Below are positions 26,092-34,873 of a DNA stretch of 64,000 bases, one piece after another (position 1 is the first letter of the stretch; every line of letters starts with the position of its first letter). Origin of the DNA: Marinobacter alexandrii. Lineage in GTDB: Bacteria > Bacteroidota > Bacteroidia > Cytophagales > Cyclobacteriaceae. Below the pieces are notes generated by a model. That model made no database searches. It was not told where the DNA came from and saw only the letters and a list, made by a program, of their open reading frames with translations. The position numbers were made by a program, and so were the translations under genes. Location: the NCBI GenBank assembly GCA_039984955.1, contig JBDWTN010000007.1, forward strand, positions 682,001 through 746,000, in the 5' to 3' direction.

Positions 26092-26981
26092 ATGTACTTA
26101 AGATCAATAAACTCACTAAAAAGTTTGGAAAACTTACCGCTGTAAGTCAACTCGATTTAACAATAAAACAAGGTCAGGTATACGGTATTTTAGGGCCAAA
26201 CGGAAGTGGTAAAACAACGACACTGGGGATGATTTTGGAGGTAGTTGCTCCTTCTAGTGGTAGTTTTGAATGGTTTGGGGGAATAAACAATGTAGATGCC
26301 CGACAGAAAATCGGATCCATTCTAGAGACACCCTGCTTTTATAGCTATTTGACTGCTACTCAGAATCTGAGAATTGTAGCTCACATCAAAAAGTGCGGCA
26401 CCAATAGGATTGATGACATACTCAAACAAGTCAACCTATACGAACGAAGAAATGATAAATTCAAGACCTTTAGTTTAGGTATGAAGCAACGACTTTCTTT
26501 AGCAGCAGCATTACTGTCTGATCCACCAGTATTGATGCTTGATGAACCTACAAATGGACTAGACCCTGAGGGGATCGCAGAAGTTCGCGAGTTGATTAGA
26601 AATATTGCAGCACAAGGAAAAACCATCATTATGGCAAGTCACTTGCTTGATGAAGTGCAAAAGGTTTGCACGGATTTCTGCATTCTTAGAAAAGGTGTTA
26701 AGCTTCATGAAGGATCAGTGCATGATATTCTTGGAGAGACTAATGTGGTAGAAATATCAGCAGACGATCTTGATGTACTTTCCTCTACTATTGAAAAATT
26801 TGATGGATTGGAAAAATTGGAAAAAGAGAACGGTTCGTTAAAAGCCTATCTCAAGGATGGGCAGTCTTCAGATTCATTAAACAAATTCTGCTTTGATCAA
26901 GGAATCTCCTTGAAAAGACTTGTACCTCAGTCTAAATCACTTGAACAAGAATTCTTGAAAATATTAAAAGAAAATGATTAG
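26088..26981 (+). CDS. ABC transporter ATP-binding protein
   Basis: A 297-residue ABC ATPase: Walker A GPNGSGKTTT (about 36-45), signature FSLGMKQRLSLA, Walker B PVLMLDEPTNGLDPEG, and switch histidine in IMASHLLDEV, followed by a C-terminal extension of about 85 residues. It is of the DRI/CcmA subfamily (bacitracin- and lantibiotic-export-like or ABC-2). It overlaps the permease gene by 8 bases and is the energy unit for that protein. Confidence 0.93.
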   Translation: MNVLKINKLTKKFGKLTAVSQLDLTIKQGQVYGILGPNGSGKTTTLGMILEVVAPSSGSFEWFGGINNVDARQKIGSILETPCFYSYLTATQNLRIVAHIKKCGTNRIDDILKQVNLYERRNDKFKTFSLGMKQRLSLAAALLSDPPVLMLDEPTNGLDPEGIAEVRELIRNIAAQGKTIIMASHLLDEVQKVCTDFCILRKGVKLHEGSVHDILGETNVVEISADDLDVLSSTIEKFDGLEKLEKENGSLKAYLKDGQSSDSLNKFCFDQGISLKRLVPQSKSLEQEFLKILKEND

Positions 26982-27813
26982 AGCATTTACACTAGAATGG
27001 TTGAAATTGAAGCATTACAAGGTGTTTTGGATCCTGTTTGGATTATACCTTTTAGCTCAATTGATCATTACAAATGGAGGCGTCTTTTTTCTTGAATGGC
27101 TGAAAAGCAAAGGCGCTGATTTTCAAGGAATAGATCCTACAATCCTTCCCATCTACGATTTCCCTGATATTTGGCAGAATTCTACTTGGTTAGCTTCATT
27201 TGTTAAAGTATTAATCTCTTTTATTGTCATTGTTTCTGTAAACAATGAACTCTCGTATAATACACTCAGGCAGAATATCATCGATGGGGTAAGCAAGCGC
27301 GAATTTTTGCTATCCAAATTTTCTCTGATTCTATTTTTAGCAGGTGTTTGTACACTAGTCCTGTTTCTATCTGGACTGGTTGCCGGCATGATTTACTCGC
27401 ATGTGACCGACCTTAAATATGTATTCGATCAGCTAGATTATCTATTGGCATATTTTCTTCAACTTGTCGTTTTTTCGCTTTTCGCTTTCAGCATTGCTAT
27501 GGTCATAAAAAAGGCTGGCTTTGCGATCGTTTTGATTTTCTTGTATAATCTAGTGTTCGAGCCTATCGTCACAGCTATCCTCGAGTTTGCCCCATTCACA
27601 AGAGATTACACTGCAGGAATCGTAAAATTTTTCCCAATGTATTCGATTGAAAAGCTTTGTGGTAAAGCATATGAAAGTCCTTTTGCCAGGTATCTCTTCC
27701 AAGAAATAAAAGATAGTATCTATTGGTACGAGTGGTTAATTGCCATTGGCTGGGGACTACTATTTATTTTGTTTATCAACTGGGTTTTGAACAAACGCGA
27801 CTTAAAGGCTTAA
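26974..27813 (+). CDS. ABC-2-type permease
   Basis: A 279-residue integral membrane protein with about six helices (19-40, 75-95, 113-135, 152-175, 181-203 and 250-271), of the ABC-2 permease type. It pairs with the ATPase gene that overlaps it by 8 bases. Substrate unknown. It closes the operon begun at 25606, with about 110 bases to the next gene. Confidence 0.85.
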   Translation: MIRAFTLEWLKLKHYKVFWILFGLYLLAQLIITNGGVFFLEWLKSKGADFQGIDPTILPIYDFPDIWQNSTWLASFVKVLISFIVIVSVNNELSYNTLRQNIIDGVSKREFLLSKFSLILFLAGVCTLVLFLSGLVAGMIYSHVTDLKYVFDQLDYLLAYFLQLVVFSLFAFSIAMVIKKAGFAIVLIFLYNLVFEPIVTAILEFAPFTRDYTAGIVKFFPMYSIEKLCGKAYESPFARYLFQEIKDSIYWYEWLIAIGWGLLFILFINWVLNKRDLKA

Positions 27814-27923
27814 ACGAAAATAATCGGAGTTTCACCTAACATTTTTTAGCTCTTAACTAATAGCTGCATACCAAGTCAGGGTTTTGGACGTTTTTTGTAT
27901 AAGTAAAGTATAAATAGCCAGTT

Positions 27924-28253
27924 ATGATAAAGTTTGTTTCAGTTCTTGCATCAGTAGTATCGATAAACTTTCTTGTCGCATTTACTACTACTACCTCACC
28001 AGAAGTAGAATTAGAGTTTAGCAATCAGGCAATCGCTATAGAAAGCGGACAGCCTGTTTTTTCAAAAGATACGAAAGTATGGGTATCCAATCCTCGCAAA
28101 GAGGAGTTGAAGTTGTATATCAACGAGGTAGAGAAAGAAATCAGTGAAGGAAAAGTAGATCTTGCAGATATTACAAATTTAAATGAAGGTACTTATACAT
28201 TAATTGTAAATTCTAAAACTGAAGAAAAAGTATTCGGATTTACAATACAATAA
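27924..28253 (+). CDS. Small exported protein
   Basis: A 109-residue protein with a signal peptide (LASVVSINFLVAFTTTTS) and a beta-rich mature part. The C-terminal stretch LNEGTYTLIVNSKTEEK resembles the end of type IX sorting domains, as in many small Bacteroidota exported proteins, but the whole protein is too short to be a sorting domain plus cargo. I do not recognise the family. A clear terminator follows 30 bases later, so it is a single-gene unit. Confidence 0.7.
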   Translation: MIKFVSVLASVVSINFLVAFTTTTSPEVELEFSNQAIAIESGQPVFSKDTKVWVSNPRKEELKLYINEVEKEISEGKVDLADITNLNEGTYTLIVNSKTEEKVFGFTIQ

Positions 28254-28282
28254 TAAAGTTAGGTTAGGTTATTAAGGTCAAG

Positions 28283-28308
28283 GCATCTCTCATTGAGATG
28301 CTTTTTTT
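28283..28308 (+). terminator. Rho-independent terminator
   Basis: A 7-bp stem (GCATCTC, 28283-28289, with its complement at 28295-28301) and a 5-base loop, followed directly by a run of T. It ends the small exported-protein gene. The convergent LysE gene ends at its right edge (28308). Confidence 0.88.
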
Positions 28309-28928
28309 TATGCGTAATTGCTCAATAGAAAGTATAGAATCTGACAAGCAAATAACACAAGAATAACGGCTATTGTACGATTCATTCCCCTCACAAATTT
28401 TACTGTAATCAAATGCTTTAGGCGATGAGCAATAAAGGCTTTGCCAACATCCATACTAAAAATAGTAATGAGCATACCTCCAAAAAATTGCAACTGTTGA
28501 TTGAAGTCATATTCAAAATTTATTGTACTAGCACTTATCAATGTAGCCCAAGACACTATGATTAATGGATTTAATCCATTGAGGAACAATCCTTTTGCAA
28601 ACTGTTTTGCATAATTAGAATCATTCATTACTGCATTATCACTTTCAATTTTAGGTGTTTTAAACCAAGAGTATATGCTATAAGCCCCAAGCATTATCAC
28701 ACCAAAAATCCCCATCCAGAATTTAAAATCATCCGTTTCCAGGGCTTTTGTCAGCCCCAACAATACAATTGCCACATAGAAAATATCACTTACAGATATA
28801 CCTATGGCCAGGAATATCGCTTTTTTTAAGCCTTGCTGAATACTCGTCTGAATAAGGGCGAAAAAAGCTGGTCCAAGCGCAAAGAGAAAAATAAGACCAA
28901 AGATTAGTCCATTAAGTATTGGGGGCAT
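28308..28928 (-). CDS. LysE-family amino acid exporter
   Basis: A 206-residue membrane protein of the LysE/RhtB family with six predicted helices and the usual N-terminal GLIFGLIFLFALGPAFFALI segment. It exports amino acids or amino-acid derivatives by proton exchange. It starts one base after the stop of the GH3-type gene, so the two are almost certainly one operon; an exporter for an amino-acid conjugate made by GH3 is a reasonable guess. Confidence 0.87.
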   Translation of the reverse strand: MPPILNGLIFGLIFLFALGPAFFALIQTSIQQGLKKAIFLAIGISVSDIFYVAIVLLGLTKALETDDFKFWMGIFGVIMLGAYSIYSWFKTPKIESDNAVMNDSNYAKQFAKGLFLNGLNPLIIVSWATLISASTINFEYDFNQQLQFFGGMLITIFSMDVGKAFIAHRLKHLITVKFVRGMNRTIAVILVLFACQILYFLLSNYA

Positions 28929-30482
28929 TTAATTCGCTTGGATATTTTGTTCTACTAGAAAATTTCTCCAAAGTTGGGCCTTTTCTTTCTTTAATACACG
29001 AGGAAATTTATTTTGACTACCCACTTTTCCTTGCTCTTCCATCCATTTATAAAAAATATTTGTAGGTAACACGCTCAATTTAAGCTCTTTAAGAGCAGAT
29101 TCTCTTTCAACTTTATAATCGTCATTAAGATCCATTAAATGATAATCAATTCGATCAATCAACTTCTCTCTATCAATTTTATCATCTGTACCAATATACC
29201 AGTGATGAGCGAATAAGCTCCCAGATCTATCTCCAAGAAGTGTAAATTCTCGAATATCAATTTTCATTTCCTCTTCAACCAACTCTACAGCTTTATTCAT
29301 ATTATCTAAGCTAAGATGCTCACCACATAAACTCATAAACAGTTTTGTTCTACCGGTGATTACAATTTCGTTCTCCTCCACGGAGGTGAATTTTATTACA
29401 TCTCCAATCATGTATCTCCATGCTCCGGAATTTGTGGTAATTAATAAAGCATACTCTTTATTTTCCTCTACTTCATCAATTTTAAATGTTGTTGCATTTG
29501 CCCTAAGCTTACCCTCTTCATCAAAGTTTGATTCTGTAAAGGGTACAAATTCGTAGAAAATTCCATTATTCAAAACTAGTCTCATCGACTTTTGATTAGG
29601 ATACGCTTGAAAAGCAATAAATCCTTCTGAAGCTAGATAGGTTTCCATGTAGTGAAGTGGCCTTGCAAGTAATTTTTCAAATCCACGCTTATAAGGCTCA
29701 AAAGACACTCCACCATGTACGAAAATTTGCAGGTTAGGCCAAATGTCATGAATGTTATTAAGATTATACTTTTCAATCACCTTCTCCATTAAAATCTGAA
29801 GCCAAGCTGGAACTCCAACAATGATTCCTATGTCCCAGTCAGGAGCACTTCTAATAATCTCTTCAAGCTTGTCATTCCAATCTTTCGTCTTAGCTATTTT
29901 TTTCCCCGGCTTATAAAAGTGTTGAAACCAAAAAGGGATTTGTGCAGCTGTAATTCCACTCAGATCTCCTTCAAAATAATGACCACTTCTTTTCAAATCG
30001 GTACTTCCTCCAAGCATTAATATCCCCTTTGAAAAAAGAGAAGCGGGCAAGTCATACTTGCTCATGGTTAAAATCTGTCGCACAGACGTCTTACGGATTG
30101 ATTTTACCATTTCTCGCGTAAGCGGGATGTATTTGGAAGGTGCTCCAGAAGTACCGGAGCTCAGAGCAAAGTATCTGATCTTACCTGGCCAGCAAACATC
30201 TTTTTGACCCTCCTGGGCTAAATGCCACCACTCTTCATAAATTTTATCGTAATCAAAAATCGGGATCTGGTCTTTAAAAACCTGATAAAAATTGTCATTT
30301 CGTTTCTTAAAGGATCTTAAAATTTTATCAAAGGAATGTTCCTTGCCAAACTTCGTCCCCTGACAATGAATGAGTAGGTTCCTTAACTCTTGTTTTTGCA
30401 AGTCAAGAGAAGAAGTATATAGCTGCTCTAAACTTTCGCGCAGCATGATTCCTTTCTTGAGTAATGTCCCTAAAATTGCCAT
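28929..30482 (-). CDS. GH3 auxin-responsive-family acyl-amido synthetase
   Basis: A 517-residue GH3 family protein of the ANL adenylating superfamily. The ATP-binding motifs are visible: FALSSGTSGAPSKYIPLT (about 105-122), EGFIAFQ in the middle and YMIGDVIKFT (about 358). Plant GH3 enzymes join amino acids to jasmonate, auxin or benzoates; the bacterial substrates are unknown. It is divergent from yggS (about 60 bases) and followed immediately by a LysE exporter. Full length, no anomaly. Confidence 0.9.
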   Translation of the reverse strand: MAILGTLLKKGIMLRESLEQLYTSSLDLQKQELRNLLIHCQGTKFGKEHSFDKILRSFKKRNDNFYQVFKDQIPIFDYDKIYEEWWHLAQEGQKDVCWPGKIRYFALSSGTSGAPSKYIPLTREMVKSIRKTSVRQILTMSKYDLPASLFSKGILMLGGSTDLKRSGHYFEGDLSGITAAQIPFWFQHFYKPGKKIAKTKDWNDKLEEIIRSAPDWDIGIIVGVPAWLQILMEKVIEKYNLNNIHDIWPNLQIFVHGGVSFEPYKRGFEKLLARPLHYMETYLASEGFIAFQAYPNQKSMRLVLNNGIFYEFVPFTESNFDEEGKLRANATTFKIDEVEENKEYALLITTNSGAWRYMIGDVIKFTSVEENEIVITGRTKLFMSLCGEHLSLDNMNKAVELVEEEMKIDIREFTLLGDRSGSLFAHHWYIGTDDKIDREKLIDRIDYHLMDLNDDYKVERESALKELKLSVLPTNIFYKWMEEQGKVGSQNKFPRVLKKEKAQLWRNFLVEQNIQAN

Positions 30483-30543
30483 TCAGTCCTCTTTGAAACT
30501 TATTCGTGAACTTTCATCTTTAAAAGATGTAAAAGAGACAATA

Positions 30544-31212
30544 ATGAGCGAAATATCAAACCAACTAAACGAATTAAAGAAAACTCTTTCAGAATCCTGC
30601 ACACTTGTAGCCGTGAGCAAAACAAAGCCTAGTTCTGACATTGTAGAAGCATATGAATCTGGACATCTTGATTTTGGAGAAAACAAAGTACAAGAACTCA
30701 CAAAAAAGGCTGAAGAGCTCCCAAAAGATATCCGCTGGCATATGATAGGACACTTGCAGAGCAACAAAGTAAAGTACATCGCACCTTTTGTTCATTTAAT
30801 CCATGGTGTAGATTCTTTAAAGCTTTTGAAAGAAATCAATAAACAAGGGAAAAAAGTCGACCGTATAATTGATTGTCTTCTGCAAATTCATATCGCTAAA
30901 GAAGAAACAAAATTCGGATTAGATCAAATGGAGCTTGATCAACTATTGAACGAAGAAGAATTCGAAGAGATGCATCACGTTCGGATTGTAGGGCTCATGG
31001 GAATGGCTACAAATACAGATAACTCAGAACTTGTAAAAAAGGAATTTAAATCTTTGAAAGATCTCTACGATGAAATAAAAAATTCTGACCATACTAATGC
31101 TCAAATGAACGTACTCTCTATGGGCATGAGTAGCGATTATGAAATCGCACTAGCAGAGGGAAGTAATATGGTCAGAATTGGAAGCGCCATTTTTGGTGCT
31201 AGAAACTATTAA
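30544..31212 (+). CDS. YggS/PROSC-family PLP homeostasis protein
   Basis: A 222-residue PLP-binding protein. The lysine that holds PLP is in VAVSKTKP (near residue 26); FGENKVQEL and WHMIGHLQSNKV follow, and SMGMSSDYEIA with a final RIGSAIFG closes the barrel. It buffers pyridoxal phosphate. The ATG at 30544 gives the family's normal start; the frame is open upstream to 30370 but that part lies over the divergent GH3 gene. The stop overlaps that of the convergent DUF1573 gene by 4 bases. Confidence 0.92.
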   Translation: MSEISNQLNELKKTLSESCTLVAVSKTKPSSDIVEAYESGHLDFGENKVQELTKKAEELPKDIRWHMIGHLQSNKVKYIAPFVHLIHGVDSLKLLKEINKQGKKVDRIIDCLLQIHIAKEETKFGLDQMELDQLLNEEEFEEMHHVRIVGLMGMATNTDNSELVKKEFKSLKDLYDEIKNSDHTNAQMNVLSMGMSSDYEIALAEGSNMVRIGSAIFGARNY

Positions 31213-31610
31213 TTATTTGGGTCTGGAGCTGTCACGTTTGTGACAATCTTCACTCGAGCAGGGTTATTGACTGCATTTGACATCACGGTAATCACCTTGT
31301 TCTGCATTCCCATTTTACCCGCGCTATTAAATACAACTTTAATTTTGGCAGTGGCACCAGGAGCTACTGCATCTCTTGGCCATTCAGGAGCCGTACAACC
31401 ACATGTTGTCCGAACATCAGAAATAATTAAGGGCTCGTTTCCAATGTTTTCAAATTGAAAGATATGCTCAACTTTCTCACCTTGACTGATTTCACCAAAA
31501 TCAAACGATTTCTCAGCAAATGAAATTTTTGGCCCTGTCATCGGCTCTTCTTCCTGTGCTGTTGCAAAGAATGCAAATCCGATCAACAGCAATGATGCTA
31601 AATATTTCAT
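31209..31610 (-). CDS. DUF1573 exported protein
   Basis: A 133-residue protein starting at 31610, with a signal peptide (LLLIGFAFFATAQEEE) followed by an Ig-like DUF1573 domain (SFDFGEISQGEKVEHIFQF, TTCGCTAPEWP, VVFNSAGKMG). This family is widespread in Bacteroidota and exported, with unknown function. The longer frame to 31646 lacks a signal peptide and overlaps a likely promoter. It converges on yggS with overlapping stop codons. Confidence 0.9.
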   Translation of the reverse strand: MKYLASLLLIGFAFFATAQEEEPMTGPKISFAEKSFDFGEISQGEKVEHIFQFENIGNEPLIISDVRTTCGCTAPEWPRDAVAPGATAKIKVVFNSAGKMGMQNKVITVMSNAVNNPARVKIVTNVTAPDPNN

Positions 31611-31643
31611 ATTTAAATTTATTTTTTTGTTCTTAATAAGAAT

Positions 31644-31651
31644 CAAAGTTA
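31644..31651 (-). promoter_or_regulatory. Putative -7 element for the DUF1573 gene
   Basis: Minus-strand TAACTTTG, a full TAnnTTTG match, 33 bases upstream of the ATG at 31610 in the divergent gap with the Nudix gene. A TTTG upstream of it is at 14 bases, shorter than the usual 17-23, so the -33 element is uncertain. Confidence 0.45.
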
Positions 31652-31668
31652 ACGAACATCTTTTGCAA

Positions 31669-32160
31669 ATGTTAGACCAAAATCAATTCAAAAACCCATT
31701 TGAGGGAAAAGTGAGAGTTCGTGTCTGTGGTATTCTTGAAGAAGATGGCAAATTCTTATTGCTAAAGCATCTTTCCATAGGCCCTGCAGGGTATCTATGG
31801 TCTCCTCCTGGTGGAGGTGTAGAGTTTGGAGAAAGTGTCCATGAAACACTCAAAAAGGAATTTATGGAGGAGACTAATCTAAAAATAGATGTCAAAGAAT
31901 ACCTTTTTACCAATGAATACATCGATAATAAGCATCATGCCATTGAATTATTCTTCAATGTATCAAGAATTTCAGGTACTTTGAAGCTTGGAGAAGACCC
32001 TGAATTGAACAAGAAAAGTCAAATTCTAGCGGAGGCAAGGTTCTTTTCAAAAGAAGATTTAAAAAAACTTTCGCAAGAAACCATTCATAATGCTTTTAAC
32101 ACCGCTGGTGAAAGAGATAAAATTGCCGAACTTAGGGGTTTGGTTACTTTTAAGCATTAA
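31669..32160 (+). CDS. Nudix hydrolase
   Basis: A 163-residue protein started at ATG 31669 (the frame is open to 31627). The Nudix box reads GGGVEFGESVHETLKKEF followed by MEETNLKI: the Glu-Glu metal ligands are present, but the usual Arg is Lys and the final Gly is Asn. It hydrolyses a nucleoside diphosphate linked to another moiety; no substrate-specific motif is recognised. It stands alone, divergent from DUF1573. Confidence 0.87.
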   Translation: MLDQNQFKNPFEGKVRVRVCGILEEDGKFLLLKHLSIGPAGYLWSPPGGGVEFGESVHETLKKEFMEETNLKIDVKEYLFTNEYIDNKHHAIELFFNVSRISGTLKLGEDPELNKKSQILAEARFFSKEDLKKLSQETIHNAFNTAGERDKIAELRGLVTFKH

Positions 32161-32234
32161 TAATATTTTGGTGCTTCAAGAATCACCATTAAATATTTAT
32201 AATTGCAAAAACCTAGCGAAAAAGAAATTTAGCA

Positions 32235-32828
32235 ATGAGTAAAACAAAAATTGTTTCTGTGGTCATGCTCGTGGTATGGGTATCATTGGCCGTATTTTTA
32301 GTGTACAGTATCAAATCATCCATTGATGAAGCTGAGCGTATCGAAAAAGCCGAAGGGCGAATTATTGAGCAGTTGAAGATGATCCGAGAAGCAGAGATTG
32401 CTTTTATGGCTGTAAATGGCCAATATACAAGCGACTGGGATAAATTGATGGCCTTCATTGATACAGGTAGTTTTTACCTAACAGAAAAGAGCGAGACTAT
32501 TATTCCTCAACCTTACGGTAAGGATAGCATAGTTGTCAATATTGACACTCTTGGAACTGTTCCAGTAATGGATTCTTTGTTCAGAATGGGAAAATGGCCA
32601 AGGTTTGACTTAGCTACTCTTCCATACGTACCTGGAACTCAACCTCCCGTAAAGTTTGATGTTTGGGCAGATAAAATTCTTAAAGCGGGACTATTGGTAA
32701 ATGCCATTGAGGTGAAGAATCCTCGACCAATTGATCCTAGTAGAGATGAAGATAGCGAATACAACACCAGGAAACCACTGAGATTTGGATCACGAACAAG
32801 TGTGACCACAGCAGGAAACTGGGAATAA
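32235..32828 (+). CDS. Single-span envelope protein of unknown function
   Basis: A 197-residue protein with one N-terminal membrane helix (about 7-26), a helix rich in charged residues (SIDEAERIEKAEGRIIEQLK) that could form a coiled coil, then the sequence FMAVNGQYTSDWDKLMAFI, reminiscent of the post-helix part of pseudopilin-like proteins. No prepilin cleavage motif is present. The gene precedes the DUF3822 and coaD genes with short gaps, an order often seen in Bacteroidota as far as I recall. Function unknown. Confidence 0.72.
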   Translation: MSKTKIVSVVMLVVWVSLAVFLVYSIKSSIDEAERIEKAEGRIIEQLKMIREAEIAFMAVNGQYTSDWDKLMAFIDTGSFYLTEKSETIIPQPYGKDSIVVNIDTLGTVPVMDSLFRMGKWPRFDLATLPYVPGTQPPVKFDVWADKILKAGLLVNAIEVKNPRPIDPSRDEDSEYNTRKPLRFGSRTSVTTAGNWE

Positions 32829-32834
32829 AATATT

Positions 32835-33725
32835 TTGATTGCACAAGACACATCGACCTATAAGCTTGTTAAGCGAGTAAAAGACACAAAGTTCACGATT
32901 GATGAACTAGATCACTACTCGCTTATCATGCAGGTTGGGATTTACGATCTGCAGTTTGCAGTGGTTGATTCCCAAGATAATGTAGTCATGGGTCTTGAAG
33001 ATTATCGTTTTCAAGGAATCAAAACTGTAAATGGTCGGTTAAGACTCATAAAAGAGATACTTGATAATCATGAATATTTAACGGCGGGTTTTTGGAAAGA
33101 TGTGAAACTATGTCTCAAGACACATAAATTTTCACTCGTACCAGCCAATATGTTTGTCCAAGAAGCCTCGGCAGACTATCTCGCCTTAAATAGTGAAATT
33201 AAAACTGCTTTTGAGGAAGTTCAATACTATAAGCAAATAGCAGTTGATTCAATAAATGTATTTGCCGCCGAGAGCAAACTTTGTAGGTGGATTGAGTCTA
33301 TTTATAAAAAGAAAAAGGTTCATATAGTCCATCAAGGAAGCGCTTTGATCGAAGGCTTCATGAAGCATGCAGATCATATTGAAGAAAAAAGCATGTATGC
33401 GTATGTGGATAGAGGGATTCTACATTTAGTAGTGACTGAAGGTCAAAAACTTCTATATTATAATCAGTTCGCTGCTCGCAAGAAAGAAGACTATCTAAAG
33501 TATGTCATGCTTGTTTTCAATGAATTAAAAATGAGCGGTAAAGAAAGTCACGTCTTTCTTTGGGGTTTTGTAAAGCCTAGTTCTGATGAAATGTCATTAC
33601 TTAAGAGATATATCAGAAATATTTCATTCGGGTCTAAGCCATCGTTTCTTAAGTTTAGCTACCTCTACGACGAAGTAGAAGACCATCAGTACTTTGATGT
33701 GCTGAGTGGGTATCTTTGTGTGTAA
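32835..33725 (+). CDS. DUF3822 family protein
   Basis: A 296-residue soluble protein, apparently actin-fold-like, beginning at a TTG (32835) 6 bases after the preceding stop. The early motif SLIMQVGIYDLQFAVVDSQDN and the later AYVDRGILHLVVTEGQKLLYYN fit DUF3822, a Bacteroidota family usually encoded next to coaD, as here. Function unknown; the coaD link is conserved enough to suggest a connection to coenzyme A synthesis or to cell-envelope assembly, but that is inference. Confidence 0.82.
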   Translation: MIAQDTSTYKLVKRVKDTKFTIDELDHYSLIMQVGIYDLQFAVVDSQDNVVMGLEDYRFQGIKTVNGRLRLIKEILDNHEYLTAGFWKDVKLCLKTHKFSLVPANMFVQEASADYLALNSEIKTAFEEVQYYKQIAVDSINVFAAESKLCRWIESIYKKKKVHIVHQGSALIEGFMKHADHIEEKSMYAYVDRGILHLVVTEGQKLLYYNQFAARKKEDYLKYVMLVFNELKMSGKESHVFLWGFVKPSSDEMSLLKRYIRNISFGSKPSFLKFSYLYDEVEDHQYFDVLSGYLCV

Positions 33726-33744
33726 GCACAAATCAAACACAGTC

Positions 33745-34197
33745 ATGAAGACAGCAATCTTTCCTGGTTCCTTTGATCCATTTACAAGTGGTCATTTTGA
33801 TATTGTAGAAAGAAGTCTGGACTTGTTTGATCGTGTCATTATAGCGATAGGACACAACACAACCAAGAATAAGCGATATTTTGAACTTGAGTGGATGGTT
33901 GAGAAGATCAAAGAGGCCTTCAAAGATGAACCGCGTGTTGAGATTGAAGTCTACGATGAACTGACCGCTTCACTTGCAAAAAAGTATAGTGCTAAATTCA
34001 TGGTCCGAGGCTTACGAAACACCACTGACTTTGAGTATGAGAATAGTATATCGCAAATCAATAGATATCTCAATGAAGATCTTGAAACCATTTTTTTGAT
34101 AACCTCTCCGGAATTAGCCCCAATTAGTTCAAGTATTATCAGGGAAGTACATAGATATGGAGGTGACGTTAATCCATTTCTTCCTTATGAGGTATAG
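33745..34197 (+). CDS. coaD: Phosphopantetheine adenylyltransferase
   Basis: A 150-residue nucleotidyltransferase started at ATG 33745, giving the normal N-terminus TAIFPGSFDPFTSGHFDIV (the T/HxGH-like ATP site). MVRGLRNTTDFEYE and APISSSIIREVHRYGGDV are also diagnostic. It makes dephospho-CoA from 4'-phosphopantetheine and ATP. The frame is open to 33706, overlapping DUF3822, but the start at 33745 fits the family length. Confidence 0.95.
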   Translation: MKTAIFPGSFDPFTSGHFDIVERSLDLFDRVIIAIGHNTTKNKRYFELEWMVEKIKEAFKDEPRVEIEVYDELTASLAKKYSAKFMVRGLRNTTDFEYENSISQINRYLNEDLETIFLITSPELAPISSSIIREVHRYGGDVNPFLPYEV

Positions 34198-34198
34198 G

Positions 34199-34873
34199 TC
34201 AAACCTCCTTCATCATTTTAGTATACTCCTGCATCACATATCTGATCGATCGATAGGAATCATGCAGTGCTTTTCGAACCTGCTCTAGATCCATCCATTC
34301 TACTTTTTTGATACCTTCATCTTTTTGAGGAGCCATTTTACTGTCATTAATACATTGCATAGCGTACCAATGAGTCTTCTTCAGAACATATTTTTTCTTT
34401 GTGACATAGGTATGCCATACTGCATCAATTTTATGGTCAATTTTTACTTTAACCCCTGTCTCCTCTTCAACTTCCCTTATGGCGCATTCTTCAATATTTT
34501 CTCCTTTGTCCAATTTCCCTTTAGGGATATCCCACACTTTTCTTCTATAGATCATAAGAAGCTTTCCCTCCTTTGCTACAATGCCACCACCTGCTTCAAT
34601 AACTTTGAATTTTCCTTTGAGGTAATTGATTAGCGATCTTTTTTCGCGTGACGAAATGAAAATAGAGTGAACTTTCTTGAGCTTTTTATCGGTCATTAAC
34701 TTAAGCAAGCTATCTACCTGATCAAATGAAGCGTTCATGATCAAAACATCGTCTACCAATACCTCAGGAACAATCGTCTCAAACTCTCTAACGATCAGTC
34801 CATATGCCCTATTCATATTTATTTTCTTCTCAGAAAGTATGTAAACAGGGATATCATTAATAAAAATTTTCAT
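34199..34873 (-). CDS. Nudix hydrolase with N-terminal extension
   Basis: A 224-residue protein. An N-terminal region of about 85 residues of unknown function precedes a Nudix domain whose box is canonical: GKLDKGENIEECAIREVEEETGV, with the Arg and three Glu ligands in place (around residues 119-141). WDIPKGKL is typical of diadenosine polyphosphate/MutT-like hydrolases. It converges on coaD with a one-base gap between stop codons. Confidence 0.9.
   Translation of the reverse strand: MKIFINDIPVYILSEKKINMNRAYGLIVREFETIVPEVLVDDVLIMNASFDQVDSLLKLMTDKKLKKVHSIFISSREKRSLINYLKGKFKVIEAGGGIVAKEGKLLMIYRRKVWDIPKGKLDKGENIEECAIREVEEETGVKVKIDHKIDAVWHTYVTKKKYVLKKTHWYAMQCINDSKMAPQKDEGIKKVEWMDLEQVRKALHDSYRSIRYVMQEYTKMMKEV

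Noticed and set aside
27814-27923. Promoter for the small exported protein at 27924
   Set aside because: TTTTGG and TTTTTTG tracts occur but no TAnnTTTG box at a fitting distance; not annotated.
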